From Deltaproteobacteria bacterium (GTDB lineage: Bacteria; Myxococcota_A; Polyangia; Polyangiales; Houyiibacteriaceae): a DNA stretch of 64,000 bases. The stretch spans positions 310,001-374,000 of the forward strand of contig JAEPMI010000003.1 of NCBI GenBank assembly GCA_017644045.1. Reading direction: 5' to 3'. This document shows positions 16,224-24,014 of this stretch, piece after piece. The notes beneath the pieces were generated by a model that was given only the letters and a program-made list of their open reading frames with translations, searched no databases and had not been told where the DNA came from. The stretch's first letter is position 1. Each line of letters opens with the position of its first letter. The position numbers were made by a program, and so were the translations under genes.

Positions 16224-17590
16224 ATCAGCCGGCAGACTCCGCGGGCGTCGAGCGCGCCGTGGCCAAGGGCCTCGCGGGCCAGCGCGTCCGGATCGGCCTG
16301 GTCGGCTGCGGCGTCGTCGGCACCGGCATCCTCCGGTTGCTCCGCGACAACGCCGAGACGATCGAGGCGCGCCTCGGCGCGCCGATCGAGGTCGTCGGCA
16401 TCGCCGTTCGCGACCCGTCCAAGCTGCGCGACCCGCTGGTCCCCGCCGAGCTCGTCGGCACCGACCCGATGGCGCTCGCCACCCAGGACGACGTCGACGT
16501 GGTGGTCGAGGTCATGGGCGGGCTCGACCCGGCCGGCGCCGTGGTCAAGGAGGCCCTCGAGAAGGGCAAGCACGTCGTCACCGCCAACAAGGCGCTCATC
16601 GCCGAAGAGGGCGAGACCCTGCTCGAGATGGCAGAGAGCACCGGCGTCGACCTCTACTTCGAGGCCGCCGTCGCCGGTGGCATCCCGATCATCCGCGTGC
16701 TCCGGGAGGCGCTCGCGTCCGACCGCGTGGTCGCGCTCAGCGGCATCGTCAACGGCACCAGCAACTACATCCTCTCGCGGATGACCAGCGCCGGCCTCGA
16801 CTTCGCCGATGCGCTCGCGGAGGCGCAGGCGAAGGGCTACGCGGAAGCGGACCCGACCCTCGACATCAACGGCGGCGACGCGCGACACAAGCTCGCGATC
16901 CTCGCGACCCTCGCCTTCGGCGCGCGGGTGGACGTCCACGCGATCCCCATGGAGGGCATCGACACCGTGTCGGCGCTCGACATCGCCTTCGCCTCGCGCT
17001 TCGGCTACGTCATCAAGCCGCTGGCGATCGGCCGGCCGACGGACGACGGCGAGCTCGATCTGCGCGTGCACCCGGCCCTCATCCCGGAGAGCTCCGTGCT
17101 CGCGAGCATTCACGGCGCGCTCAACGCCGTCCACATCGAGGGCGCGATGCTCGGGCCCTCGCTGATGAGCGGCCCCGGCGCCGGCGCGCTGCCGACCGCG
17201 ATGAGCGTGGTCAGCGACATCGTCGACGTCGGCCGCAACCTGATCACCGGCGCGCACGCTCGCGTGCCCTCCCGCGCGTTCCGCGGGTCCACGCTCCAGG
17301 CGCTGCCGCTCGCGTCGCCGAAGAGCCACCGCGGGCGCTTCTACCTGCGCTTCGACGTGCACGACCGGACGGGCGTGCTCGGCAAGATCGCGAACGTGCT
17401 CGGCGGCTTCGACGTCAGCATCGAGCAGATGGTCCAGGAGGGCGGCCAGAGCGAGGGCAACCCGCACGCGACCCTCGTGATGCTCACGCACGTCGCCTCC
17501 GCCGGCGACGTTCACGGCGCGCTCGAGGAGATCGACCGCCTCCAGTACACCACCGGCCCGAGCCGCGCGCTCCGCATCGAGGAGGGCTGA
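16220..17590 (+). CDS. hom: homoserine dehydrogenase
   Basis: A 456-residue enzyme that reduces aspartate-4-semialdehyde to homoserine with NAD(P)H in the threonine/methionine pathway. The Rossmann N-domain shows GLVGCGVVGTGILRLLR. The active region has KGKHVVTANKAL (Lys of the NKAL motif), EAAVAGGIPIIR, SGIVNGTSNYIL and the typical GYAEADPTLDINGGDARHKL. A C-terminal ACT domain (FYLRFDVHDRTGVLGKIANV, about residues 370-450) suggests feedback control by threonine, as in the single-function enzymes of many bacteria. It is coupled to the preceding Suc_Fer-like gene (ATGA) and to a small membrane protein (stop and start share one base). Confidence 0.97.
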   Translation: MNQPADSAGVERAVAKGLAGQRVRIGLVGCGVVGTGILRLLRDNAETIEARLGAPIEVVGIAVRDPSKLRDPLVPAELVGTDPMALATQDDVDVVVEVMGGLDPAGAVVKEALEKGKHVVTANKALIAEEGETLLEMAESTGVDLYFEAAVAGGIPIIRVLREALASDRVVALSGIVNGTSNYILSRMTSAGLDFADALAEAQAKGYAEADPTLDINGGDARHKLAILATLAFGARVDVHAIPMEGIDTVSALDIAFASRFGYVIKPLAIGRPTDDGELDLRVHPALIPESSVLASIHGALNAVHIEGAMLGPSLMSGPGAGALPTAMSVVSDIVDVGRNLITGAHARVPSRAFRGSTLQALPLASPKSHRGRFYLRFDVHDRTGVLGKIANVLGGFDVSIEQMVQEGGQSEGNPHATLVMLTHVASAGDVHGALEEIDRLQYTTGPSRALRIEEG

Positions 17591-17829
17591 TGTCGACCGC
17601 GCTCTGGTTGCTGATCTTCGCGATCGTGCTCTCGACCGCGTGGGCGCTGACCCACCTCTCGCTGCTGCTCGGCGTGCTCACGTCGAAGGAGCTGGAGGCG
17701 AAGGACAAGGTCATCGCCCTCGTGCCCTTCCTGACGCCGTGGAAGGCGTGGGTCGTCGGCCGCAAGGTCGGCGTGGTCTGCTGGGGGGTGTTCCTCACCG
17801 CCTACGTGGCCCTACGGGTGGTGGGCTGA
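17590..17829 (+). CDS. small two-helix membrane protein
   Basis: A 79-residue protein with two membrane helices (STALWLLIFAIVLSTAWALT and VGVVCWGVFLTAYVALRV), joined by a short charged loop ending in LVPFLTPWKAWVVG. Its ATG shares a base with the homoserine dehydrogenase stop, so it is translated from the same message, and the kinase gene follows 10 nt later. The size and position suggest a membrane factor of unknown role; nothing links it directly to threonine synthesis. Confidence 0.75.
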   Translation: MSTALWLLIFAIVLSTAWALTHLSLLLGVLTSKELEAKDKVIALVPFLTPWKAWVVGRKVGVVCWGVFLTAYVALRVVG

Positions 17830-17839
17830 ACGGAGCACG

Positions 17840-19519
17840 ATGACCTCCCTGGCCACCACCCCGACGCCACCCGACGAGGAGGTCGACCCGATGGTCGGCT
17901 CGGTGCTCGATGGGCGCTATCGGGTGGACTCGCTCCTCGGCGAGGGCGGCCTCGGTCGCGTCTATCGCGGTCGACACCTCAAGCTCGATCGGCCGGTGGC
18001 CATCAAGGTCCTCCTCGAGGAGCTGCGGGAACAGAGCAACGTCCGCCAGCGCTTCGAGCGCGAGGCCAAGACCCTCTCGGCGCTCAACCACCCGAACATC
18101 GTCACCATCACCGACTTCGGTGTGGAGAAGCGCGACGGCGAGGAGATCCCCTACCTCGTCATGGAGCTGATCGACGGGCGCGAGCTCGAGACCGTGCTCC
18201 AGGACGAAGGGCGTCTGGTCCCCAAGCGCGCCTTCGACATCATGCGCCAGCTCCTCCGGAGCCTGGCCTACGCACACGCTCAGGGGATCGTCCACCGCGA
18301 TCTCAAGCCGGGGAACATCCTCCTGCGCCAGCTCCCCGACGGGAGCGAGCACGTCGAGGTGCTCGACTTCGGCCTCGCCAAGTTCTTCGAGGACGGCGCC
18401 AAGAGTGACCCGGGGACCAAGCTCACCCGTGTCGGGATGATCGTGGGCACGCCGGCGTACATGGCGCCGGAGCAGGTGGAAGGGGCGAGCTGCGACGCGC
18501 GGACCGACGTCTACTCGGCCACGCTGGTGCTCTACGAGCTGCTCACGGGGCGGATGGCCTTCGAGGGCGAGAACGCGTCGACGCTTCTCCGCCACCACCT
18601 CGTCACCCCGCCACCGACCCTTCGGCAGAGCATGCCCGGGGCGACCGCCAACGCGGAGCTCGAGGCGTTCATCCAGCGCGGGCTCGCGAAAGCGCCGAGC
18701 GAGCGCTTCGCCGACGGCGCAGAGATGCTCGCGGCGCTGGAAGAAGTCTCCCAGGAGCGTGCCTTCCGACCGAGCGATCTCCCGCCCCCCGAGCGCAAAC
18801 CGCCGGGCTCCACGGCGATCCTCACCGACGTGATCCGCCCCTCGCTCGACGAGGTCGTCGCGCGGATCCCCGAGCCGGTGAAGGAGGCCTTCGGACGGGC
18901 GTCGAAGTCGCCGCTGGCGAAGCGGATCCGGGAACTGCCCAAGTGGGCGATCGCCGCGGGCGCTGCGGGAGCGCTCCTGGTCTTCGTCGGGATGATCTGG
19001 GCCATCGGGTCCGCCTTCGACTCGCCGCCGCCGCCGCCGCTGCCGATCCCCCAGGCCGACACGACGCTGCCGGTGCTCGAGGACAAGCCCGACCCCCGGA
19101 ACCCCTTCACCGACTCGCCCATCCCCGAGGACCTCGCGCCGCTCTACGCGAAGCTCCAGGCCGGGCGAAACCTGTCCCGGCGGGAGATCGGGACGCTGCG
19201 CGCGTACGGCGCGGACCATCCGACCGACCCCCGGTCCCGGCTGCTCCACGCCCACGCCTATGTCGCGCGTGGCTCGCTCTCGATGGCGTTGCCGCTCTAC
19301 CTCGAGGCCTACGCGCTCGATCCCAGCGTGCGGGGGGATCCCAAGATGCTCGAGGGCATCGTGCGGATGGCGCGCTCGCGAGTGCTGGAGCTCGAGGGCG
19401 CGAACGCGATCAAGGGCATCTACGGCGACGAGGCCGTCGACGCGGTGGAGCAGGCCATCGAAGAGGCCCGCCGGCCCGACGACATCGAGCGGCTCCGAGC
19501 CCTCCTCGACGAGCTCTGA
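17840..19519 (+). CDS. transmembrane Ser/Thr protein kinase
   Basis: A 559-residue Hanks-type kinase. The kinase domain covers about residues 27-300: Gly loop LGEGGLGRVY, VAIKVLLEE, VHRDLKPGNI, VLDFGLAKFF and MAPEQVEG, all intact. A juxtamembrane stretch is followed by a membrane helix (about 371-395, WAIAAGAAGALLVFVGMIWA) and an outer domain of about 160 residues. The outer part begins Pro-rich (SPPPPPLPIP) and then holds helical, TPR-like pairs (LRAYGADHPTDPRSRLLHAH, ALPLYLEAYALDPS). Such outer TPR domains may sense envelope proteins. The stop is 1 nt from the stop of the oppositely oriented kinase gene. Confidence 0.93.
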   Translation: MTSLATTPTPPDEEVDPMVGSVLDGRYRVDSLLGEGGLGRVYRGRHLKLDRPVAIKVLLEELREQSNVRQRFEREAKTLSALNHPNIVTITDFGVEKRDGEEIPYLVMELIDGRELETVLQDEGRLVPKRAFDIMRQLLRSLAYAHAQGIVHRDLKPGNILLRQLPDGSEHVEVLDFGLAKFFEDGAKSDPGTKLTRVGMIVGTPAYMAPEQVEGASCDARTDVYSATLVLYELLTGRMAFEGENASTLLRHHLVTPPPTLRQSMPGATANAELEAFIQRGLAKAPSERFADGAEMLAALEEVSQERAFRPSDLPPPERKPPGSTAILTDVIRPSLDEVVARIPEPVKEAFGRASKSPLAKRIRELPKWAIAAGAAGALLVFVGMIWAIGSAFDSPPPPPLPIPQADTTLPVLEDKPDPRNPFTDSPIPEDLAPLYAKLQAGRNLSRREIGTLRAYGADHPTDPRSRLLHAHAYVARGSLSMALPLYLEAYALDPSVRGDPKMLEGIVRMARSRVLELEGANAIKGIYGDEAVDAVEQAIEEARRPDDIERLRALLDEL

Positions 19520-19520
19520 C

Positions 19521-21377
19521 TCAAGCCCGTTCGGAGCGCCGCTGCTCGCGGCGCTTCTCGATTCCGTCGCGGACGATCCCGAGCGCGCGGTTCGCCGCCA
19601 TCATGTTCACCAGCAGGACCGCGTTGGCGGTGCCGATCGCCTCGTTCACCCACTCCGGGTACATGGCGCCGAGGGCGGCCGCGAGGCCGTAGCCGAGCGC
19701 CGATGGCCAGAACGCGGTGGTCACCGAGGCCATGGTCCAGAGGATGGCCAGCATGAAGAGGACCAGCCAGAGCGTCCGGATGGTCGCGCTGTCCATGCCG
19801 AAGTGCCAACCGACCAACGTCATCATCAGCTGAGTGGTCATCGTGGCCATCAGACCGCCCGCGAGCGTTCGGTTGATGCGCGTCGCCATCATCGATTCGC
19901 GGGCCCAATAGAAGAGGCCGGAGCTCATGACGATCACCCCGAACGTGAAGAGCACGAGGTTGCGAGGGTTGCTCGATGACTCCGCGAAGTAGTGCGGGAC
20001 GAGGAAGGGCACCGCGACCCAGACGCTGCTCAGCACCAGCGCGATGAACGCGCGCGTCCGCCGACCGCGCTCTTCGTCCAGGTCCTCTTCCAGCGCAGCG
20101 AGCTCGGCCTGCTTTCGCGCCGCGGCCCTTCGCGCCTCGATGACCTGCTTCTCGAGGCCCCGGTCGATTCCCTCTGCGGTCGCGAGGATCCGGCCGGCGC
20201 TCTCCGGGTTGCCTTGTGCGAGCGCGTGACGGAGCATCGTCTCCGTCGCGCTCCGCAGCCGCGCCTTCGCCTCCGGGTTGTCCGTCCAGAGCTCGAGCGC
20301 GGCGCGATAGCCGAAGCGCGCCTCCACGAACGCCACCTCGGCGCCGTCGTCGTCCTTCTTCGAGATGGCCGCTTCCATCGCGGTCGCCGACTCGTCCGCG
20401 CGCTCGGCGAGCTGTCGCGAGCCGCGGTGCCGGAGGAAGCCCTCGAGCGCGAGCCGCAGCTGGTCGATGTTCTCGAAGCGCGCCGCCGGGTCCGCGTCCA
20501 GGGCACGCTCGAGGATCACCTTCAGCTCGTCGGGCACGCCCTCCGGGATCGGCGGCGGTGAACGGAGCACCGCCTGCATGATCTCGAGCAGCGTCTTGCC
20601 ATCGTGCGGTGGGCGACCGGTGCAGATCTCGAAGAGCATCGAGCCGACCAGGTAGACGTCGGTCCACGGGCCGAGGTTGGGGTGCTCGCCGCCGAGCATC
20701 TCCGGCGCCATGTAGCAGGGAGTGCCCGCGACCGCGGTCGCCTCGGCGGCGAGCGGGAAGCGACCGGTTCCATCGTCTTCCATCGCCACGGCGATACCCC
20801 AGTCGAGCAGGTAGACCTCGCCGTGGCTGCCCACCATGACGTTCTCGGCCTTCACGTCGCGGTGGAGGATCCCGCGCTGGTGCGCGTGGGCGAGCGCCTG
20901 GCAGACCTGGATGGTCACCCGGAGCGCCCACTCGAAGGGATCGTCGACCGAGTGCTTCCGCTTCAGCCGCGCCGGGTCGACCAGGAGTGTGTCCAGCGAG
21001 TCGCCCTCGATGCGCTTGAGCACGATGACCGGCCGACCGTCCTCACCGCGGGCGATGTCGTAGACCGGCACGACGTTCGGGTGCTCGAGGTAGCCGGTGA
21101 TCCACGCTTCCTGGAGCACCTTCTGAATCGGCGCGGTGCCCGTCACCTCCGCGCGGAGGGTCTTGATGGCGACCTTGCGACCCAGCGCGACCTGCTCGGC
21201 GAGGTGCACGATGCCCATGCCGCCTTCTCCGAGCGTGTGCTCGACGGAGAAGCGATCGTCGACGTCACTCTCGAGCTTGTCGAGCAGGTCGCCGAGCAGG
21301 GAGGGGCGGCGGACCTTCGGCTCGATCGTCTGACTCGGTCGATGCTCCGCGGTGGCGTCGATCGCCATGGTCGCCAT
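19521..21377 (-). CDS. Ser/Thr protein kinase with C-terminal multi-helix membrane domain
   Basis: A 618-residue kinase. The catalytic domain has LGEGGMGIVHLAEQ, AIKTLRAE, ILHRDVKAENVMV, YLLDWGIAVAM (DWG in place of DFG) and YMAPEMLGGE, so it keeps the Lys, Asp and metal-binding Asp and is probably active. After about residue 320 there is a long charged coiled coil (ERADESATAMEAAISKKDDD to ALEEDLDEERGRRT). It ends with about six membrane helices (AFIALVLSSVWVAVPFLVPH, LVLFTFGVIVMSSGLFYWA, TLWLVLFMLAILWTMASV and others) rather than the usual single helix. ATG 21377 was chosen; GTG 21431 and ATG 21368 are alternatives. The layout (cytoplasmic kinase linked to a polytopic membrane domain) suggests sensing inside or near the membrane. 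Confidence 0.91.
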   Translation of the reverse strand: MATMAIDATAEHRPSQTIEPKVRRPSLLGDLLDKLESDVDDRFSVEHTLGEGGMGIVHLAEQVALGRKVAIKTLRAEVTGTAPIQKVLQEAWITGYLEHPNVVPVYDIARGEDGRPVIVLKRIEGDSLDTLLVDPARLKRKHSVDDPFEWALRVTIQVCQALAHAHQRGILHRDVKAENVMVGSHGEVYLLDWGIAVAMEDDGTGRFPLAAEATAVAGTPCYMAPEMLGGEHPNLGPWTDVYLVGSMLFEICTGRPPHDGKTLLEIMQAVLRSPPPIPEGVPDELKVILERALDADPAARFENIDQLRLALEGFLRHRGSRQLAERADESATAMEAAISKKDDDGAEVAFVEARFGYRAALELWTDNPEAKARLRSATETMLRHALAQGNPESAGRILATAEGIDRGLEKQVIEARRAAARKQAELAALEEDLDEERGRRTRAFIALVLSSVWVAVPFLVPHYFAESSSNPRNLVLFTFGVIVMSSGLFYWARESMMATRINRTLAGGLMATMTTQLMMTLVGWHFGMDSATIRTLWLVLFMLAILWTMASVTTAFWPSALGYGLAAALGAMYPEWVNEAIGTANAVLLVNMMAANRALGIVRDGIEKRREQRRSERA

Positions 21378-21528
21378 CCGAGCGACCAGCGTGTCGAGCC
21401 GGCCCTCGATGTCGCTCCGCTTCGGGTCCACGGCTGGATGGTGGCCCAAGACTCGACCGATCGCTCCCTTCTTGCTCGTCAGCACCGCTTTTTTGACCGG
21501 TCCGACGCCGGCGGCGTAGCCCTGAGGA

Positions 21529-22485
21529 GTGCTGCGTTGGCTGAAGCGTGTGGTCTCGATCGGCCTCTTGGCGACGATCGTCGTGTTCGTCCTGCGGCGA
21601 GAGGGAATGGGTGGCTTCACGGAGCGTTTGGCGTCGCTCGAGCTCCCGTGGCTCGGGCTCGCCGCCGTCTTCGCTTGGGTCGCGGTCCTCGCGAGCGCAC
21701 GGCGTTGGCAGCGCCTGCTGGCGCTCGAGGGCGTGCAGCGTTCCAGCGCTTGGGCCCTCGGCTCCTTCCTGCGTGGCCGCTTCGTCGGGGCGTTCACTCC
21801 GTCGACCGTCGGGCTCGACCTCTACCGGTTGGTGGACGTCGGCAGAGGCCAGCGTGCTCCCGCCGGGCGTGCGCTCCTGGTCGAGAAGCTCTACGGCCTG
21901 GTCGCGTTGGCGATGGTCAGCGCGGCGCTCTTCCCCTTCGGGCTCGCGGACCACTTCGGGGCCGCGGGCTCGTCGCTCGTGCTCGGTCTCGGCCTCGGGT
22001 CCATCGCCGGTGTCGTCGCGCTCGAGCGCCCTGCGCTGCTCGTGTGGCTCGGAGAGCGTCTTCCCCGAAAGGTCGGGGGCTGGGTGCTGCGCGCCGCGGA
22101 TGCGCTCCGCGCGGGTCGTCCGGAGCTCGGCGAGCGCCTGCGCCTGCTCGGCCTCGGGCTGGTGACCCACACCGCCACCGCCGCGATCTTCCTCGCGACC
22201 GGCGCGGCGCTCGGGGTCGATGCCGGTCCCCTCTCCCTGGTGATCGTCGGCAACGCCATCATTCTCGCCACGCTGCTCCCCATCAGCGTGGGCGGCGTCG
22301 GTGTCCGTGAGGGCACCGCCGTGGCGCTCCTCGCGGCCCAGGGAGTGCCGGCCGCAGACGCTGCGCTCCTCGCGTTCCTCGGCTACCTCTGCGCTCAGCC
22401 GCCGGCGCTCGTCGGCGGCCTCTGGCAGCTCGCCCGCGCCGAGCCCGGCAGCCCGGCACCATCGTTGGCGACGGAGCCCGGCTGA
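21529..22485 (+). CDS. AglD/YbhN (lysylphosphatidylglycerol synthase TM) family membrane protein
   Basis: A 318-residue inner-membrane protein with about seven or eight membrane helices. The motifs LRGRFVGAFTPSTVGLDLYR and, near the end, LLPISVGGVGVREGTAVALL are the marks of the UPF0104/LPG_synthase_TM group. Members include the membrane half of MprF (lipid flipping) and archaeal AglD, which acts in lipid-linked sugar metabolism. There is no catalytic synthase domain, so the likely role is moving or handling a lipid or lipid-linked molecule. It is divergent from the kinase at 21377 with a 151-nt gap, and its stop is 4 nt from the next convergent gene. A second member of this family is fused to a sulfatase at 59233-62289. 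Confidence 0.88.
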   Translation: MLRWLKRVVSIGLLATIVVFVLRREGMGGFTERLASLELPWLGLAAVFAWVAVLASARRWQRLLALEGVQRSSAWALGSFLRGRFVGAFTPSTVGLDLYRLVDVGRGQRAPAGRALLVEKLYGLVALAMVSAALFPFGLADHFGAAGSSLVLGLGLGSIAGVVALERPALLVWLGERLPRKVGGWVLRAADALRAGRPELGERLRLLGLGLVTHTATAAIFLATGAALGVDAGPLSLVIVGNAIILATLLPISVGGVGVREGTAVALLAAQGVPAADAALLAFLGYLCAQPPALVGGLWQLARAEPGSPAPSLATEPG

Positions 22486-22489
22486 GCGC

Positions 22490-23629
22490 TCAGGGGCGCT
22501 GACGCTCCAGGAAGGGCTGGATCCGTCGTGCCTCGCGCAGGATGGCGACCTCTCCGGCGACCATGCGGCGAGCGGCCTCGGGGAGCGGCGCGTCGAAGAG
22601 GAGCGGCGCGAGTCGCGTCTCGCGAACGGACTGCCGACCGCCGGCTGCGACGAGCCGGGAGATCCATCGGTGGTCTTCCGAACGAAGCGTCGCCTGCTCG
22701 GCGGCATCGGGCTCGTCGATCGCGAGGGCTGTGCGGATCACGCGCCAGCGAGCTCGGTCGTCTTCTTCCAGGTCGTCGGGGTCGACCTGGTTCAGGAAGC
22801 TCCGCGCGTCGTCGCGGTCGCCGCGAAGCAGCGCTCGCCACGCTTTCAGGAGTGGCAGCCGCAGCTCGCACACGCCGAGGCGCTCCGCGTCTCGAATGCT
22901 TCGCTCCAAGCGCTCCAGGGTCGCCGTGAGGTCCCCCTCGCGCATGGCACAGCAGCCGAGCGAGCCGTCGGCGAGGAAGCGCTGCAGGTTGCTCAAGGTG
23001 ACGGCCGTCGCTTCGCGCTCGGGCTCTGGGACCAGATCGGCGAGGGCGGCGGGCGCGACGGCGCCTCGCACCCGCGCGGCGTCCGGCTCGGCGACGTCGC
23101 AGTATCCGCCGATCGCGTGCGAGTAGACCGAGGCGGCCCACCCCAGCCCCTCGAGTCCGGGACCCAGCGCTGCTGGGTGGAGCGCTCGCGCCTCGTGCTT
23201 GAGCACGTAGGTCGGCATCCGTTCGTTCGAGTCGGCTTCCCGCTCGGTCCACACCATCGCGAGGAGCACGTGCAGTCGGTCGAGGTCCGGCTCGGCTCGG
23301 TCTGCACCGAAGTGGTGGAGCACCGGCTCCCCCGAGTCCTCGATGGCCCCTTCACCGATCTGCTCCAGCAGCTCCCGGGCGATCGCGTCCGCCTCGGCGC
23401 TCTCGCTCGCAGCCCGCTCCAGCCGGGCGGCGAACGATGCACCGTCACGGCTCAATCGCTCTCGAACCGCGAGGTGCAGCTGGACCGGCGCCATCTCGAG
23501 GCGAGCCTCGAGGCGCTCTTCGGTCGCCGACGAATCGATGGTCGCGCAGCTCCGAATGCCGACGAAGACGAGGATCAAGGCGGTCGACGTCAGCAGCAGC
23601 GACACACCGATCTTTGCGTTCACACTCAT
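22490..23629 (-). CDS. membrane-anchored helical protein, unknown function
   Basis: A 379-residue protein with one N-terminal membrane helix (about residues 6-24, IGVSLLLTSTALILVFVGI) and a large outer part that is mostly helix. It is rich in Ala/Glu/Arg with repeated helical pairs (LEARLEMAPVQLHLAVRERL, ARALHPAALGPGLEGLGWAA, RWISRLVAAGG). Two adjacent Cys (LGCCAMREG) and a few single Cys occur. No catalytic motif was found. It lies just downstream of the start region of the next regulator gene on the same strand, with a 21-nt gap, so it may be cotranscribed with the winged-helix regulator at 23651-23956. Confidence 0.72.
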   Translation of the reverse strand: MSVNAKIGVSLLLTSTALILVFVGIRSCATIDSSATEERLEARLEMAPVQLHLAVRERLSRDGASFAARLERAASESAEADAIARELLEQIGEGAIEDSGEPVLHHFGADRAEPDLDRLHVLLAMVWTEREADSNERMPTYVLKHEARALHPAALGPGLEGLGWAASVYSHAIGGYCDVAEPDAARVRGAVAPAALADLVPEPEREATAVTLSNLQRFLADGSLGCCAMREGDLTATLERLERSIRDAERLGVCELRLPLLKAWRALLRGDRDDARSFLNQVDPDDLEEDDRARWRVIRTALAIDEPDAAEQATLRSEDHRWISRLVAAGGRQSVRETRLAPLLFDAPLPEAARRMVAGEVAILREARRIQPFLERQRP

Positions 23630-23650
23630 GGCGTAGGTGGCCCGTTCGCG

Positions 23651-23956
23651 TTACGCCGCGTCGATGTCGTCGACACCGAGCAGCCCGAGGAGCTCGTCCA
23701 CGGTGTGGTCGGACTCCAGCGGATGATGGAGCGGATGGTCTCGAACGATGAAGTAGTGGTTGCGCCGACCTCGTCGCTCGCACCGGACCGCGCCCGCTTC
23801 GCGCAGCTCGTTCACGATGCTCTGCGCCGCTCGCGGTGTAATGCCGAGGAGGTCCGCGATGTCCCGCAAGCGCACATCCGGGTCCCGCGCGATGCACAGG
23901 AGCGCCTGGGCGTGACGAGAGAGGAAAGTCCAGCTCGGGGTCTCCGGGTGGGTCAT
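23651..23956 (-). CDS. winged-helix transcriptional regulator (paralogue A)
   Basis: A 101-residue DNA-binding protein. The helix-turn-helix is DVRLRDIADLLGITPRAAQSIVNELREAG, followed by a wing with CERRGRRNHYFI. It is closely related to the regulator at 28792-29085: both share WTFLSxHAxALxCIAxDPD, RDIA, GIT, RA-Q-I, EL-EAG, ERRGRRNHY and a PL-HPLE segment before a helix with TV. The two flank the exporter operon, one at each end. ATG 23956 is preferred to the longer frame because it starts where the paralogue does. It is divergent from the ABC gene, sharing a 58-nt promoter region, so it probably controls that operon and itself. The effector is unknown. Confidence 0.88.
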   Translation of the reverse strand: MTHPETPSWTFLSRHAQALLCIARDPDVRLRDIADLLGITPRAAQSIVNELREAGAVRCERRGRRNHYFIVRDHPLHHPLESDHTVDELLGLLGVDDIDAA

Positions 23957-24014
23957 ATAGGAAGTGTTATGCAGGTCTTGACTTGCGTCAATAGTAATGC
24001 ATGATTCCTTATCC
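23957..24014. promoter_or_regulatory. AT-rich divergent promoter with dyad operator
   Basis: This 58-nt stretch between the divergent regulator (23956) and ABC exporter (24015) is clearly richer in A+T than its surroundings. A dyad, ttgac (23978-23982) and gtcaa (23987-23991) around a 4-nt spacer, forms a symmetric site. The same bases on the plus strand give a -35-like TTGACT and on the minus strand a -35-like TTGACG. A second inverted pair, atgca (23969-23973) and tgcat (23998-24002), lies outside it. This is a good place for the flanking winged-helix protein to bind and control both directions. Promoter boxes are read by eye and are approximate. Confidence 0.55.
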
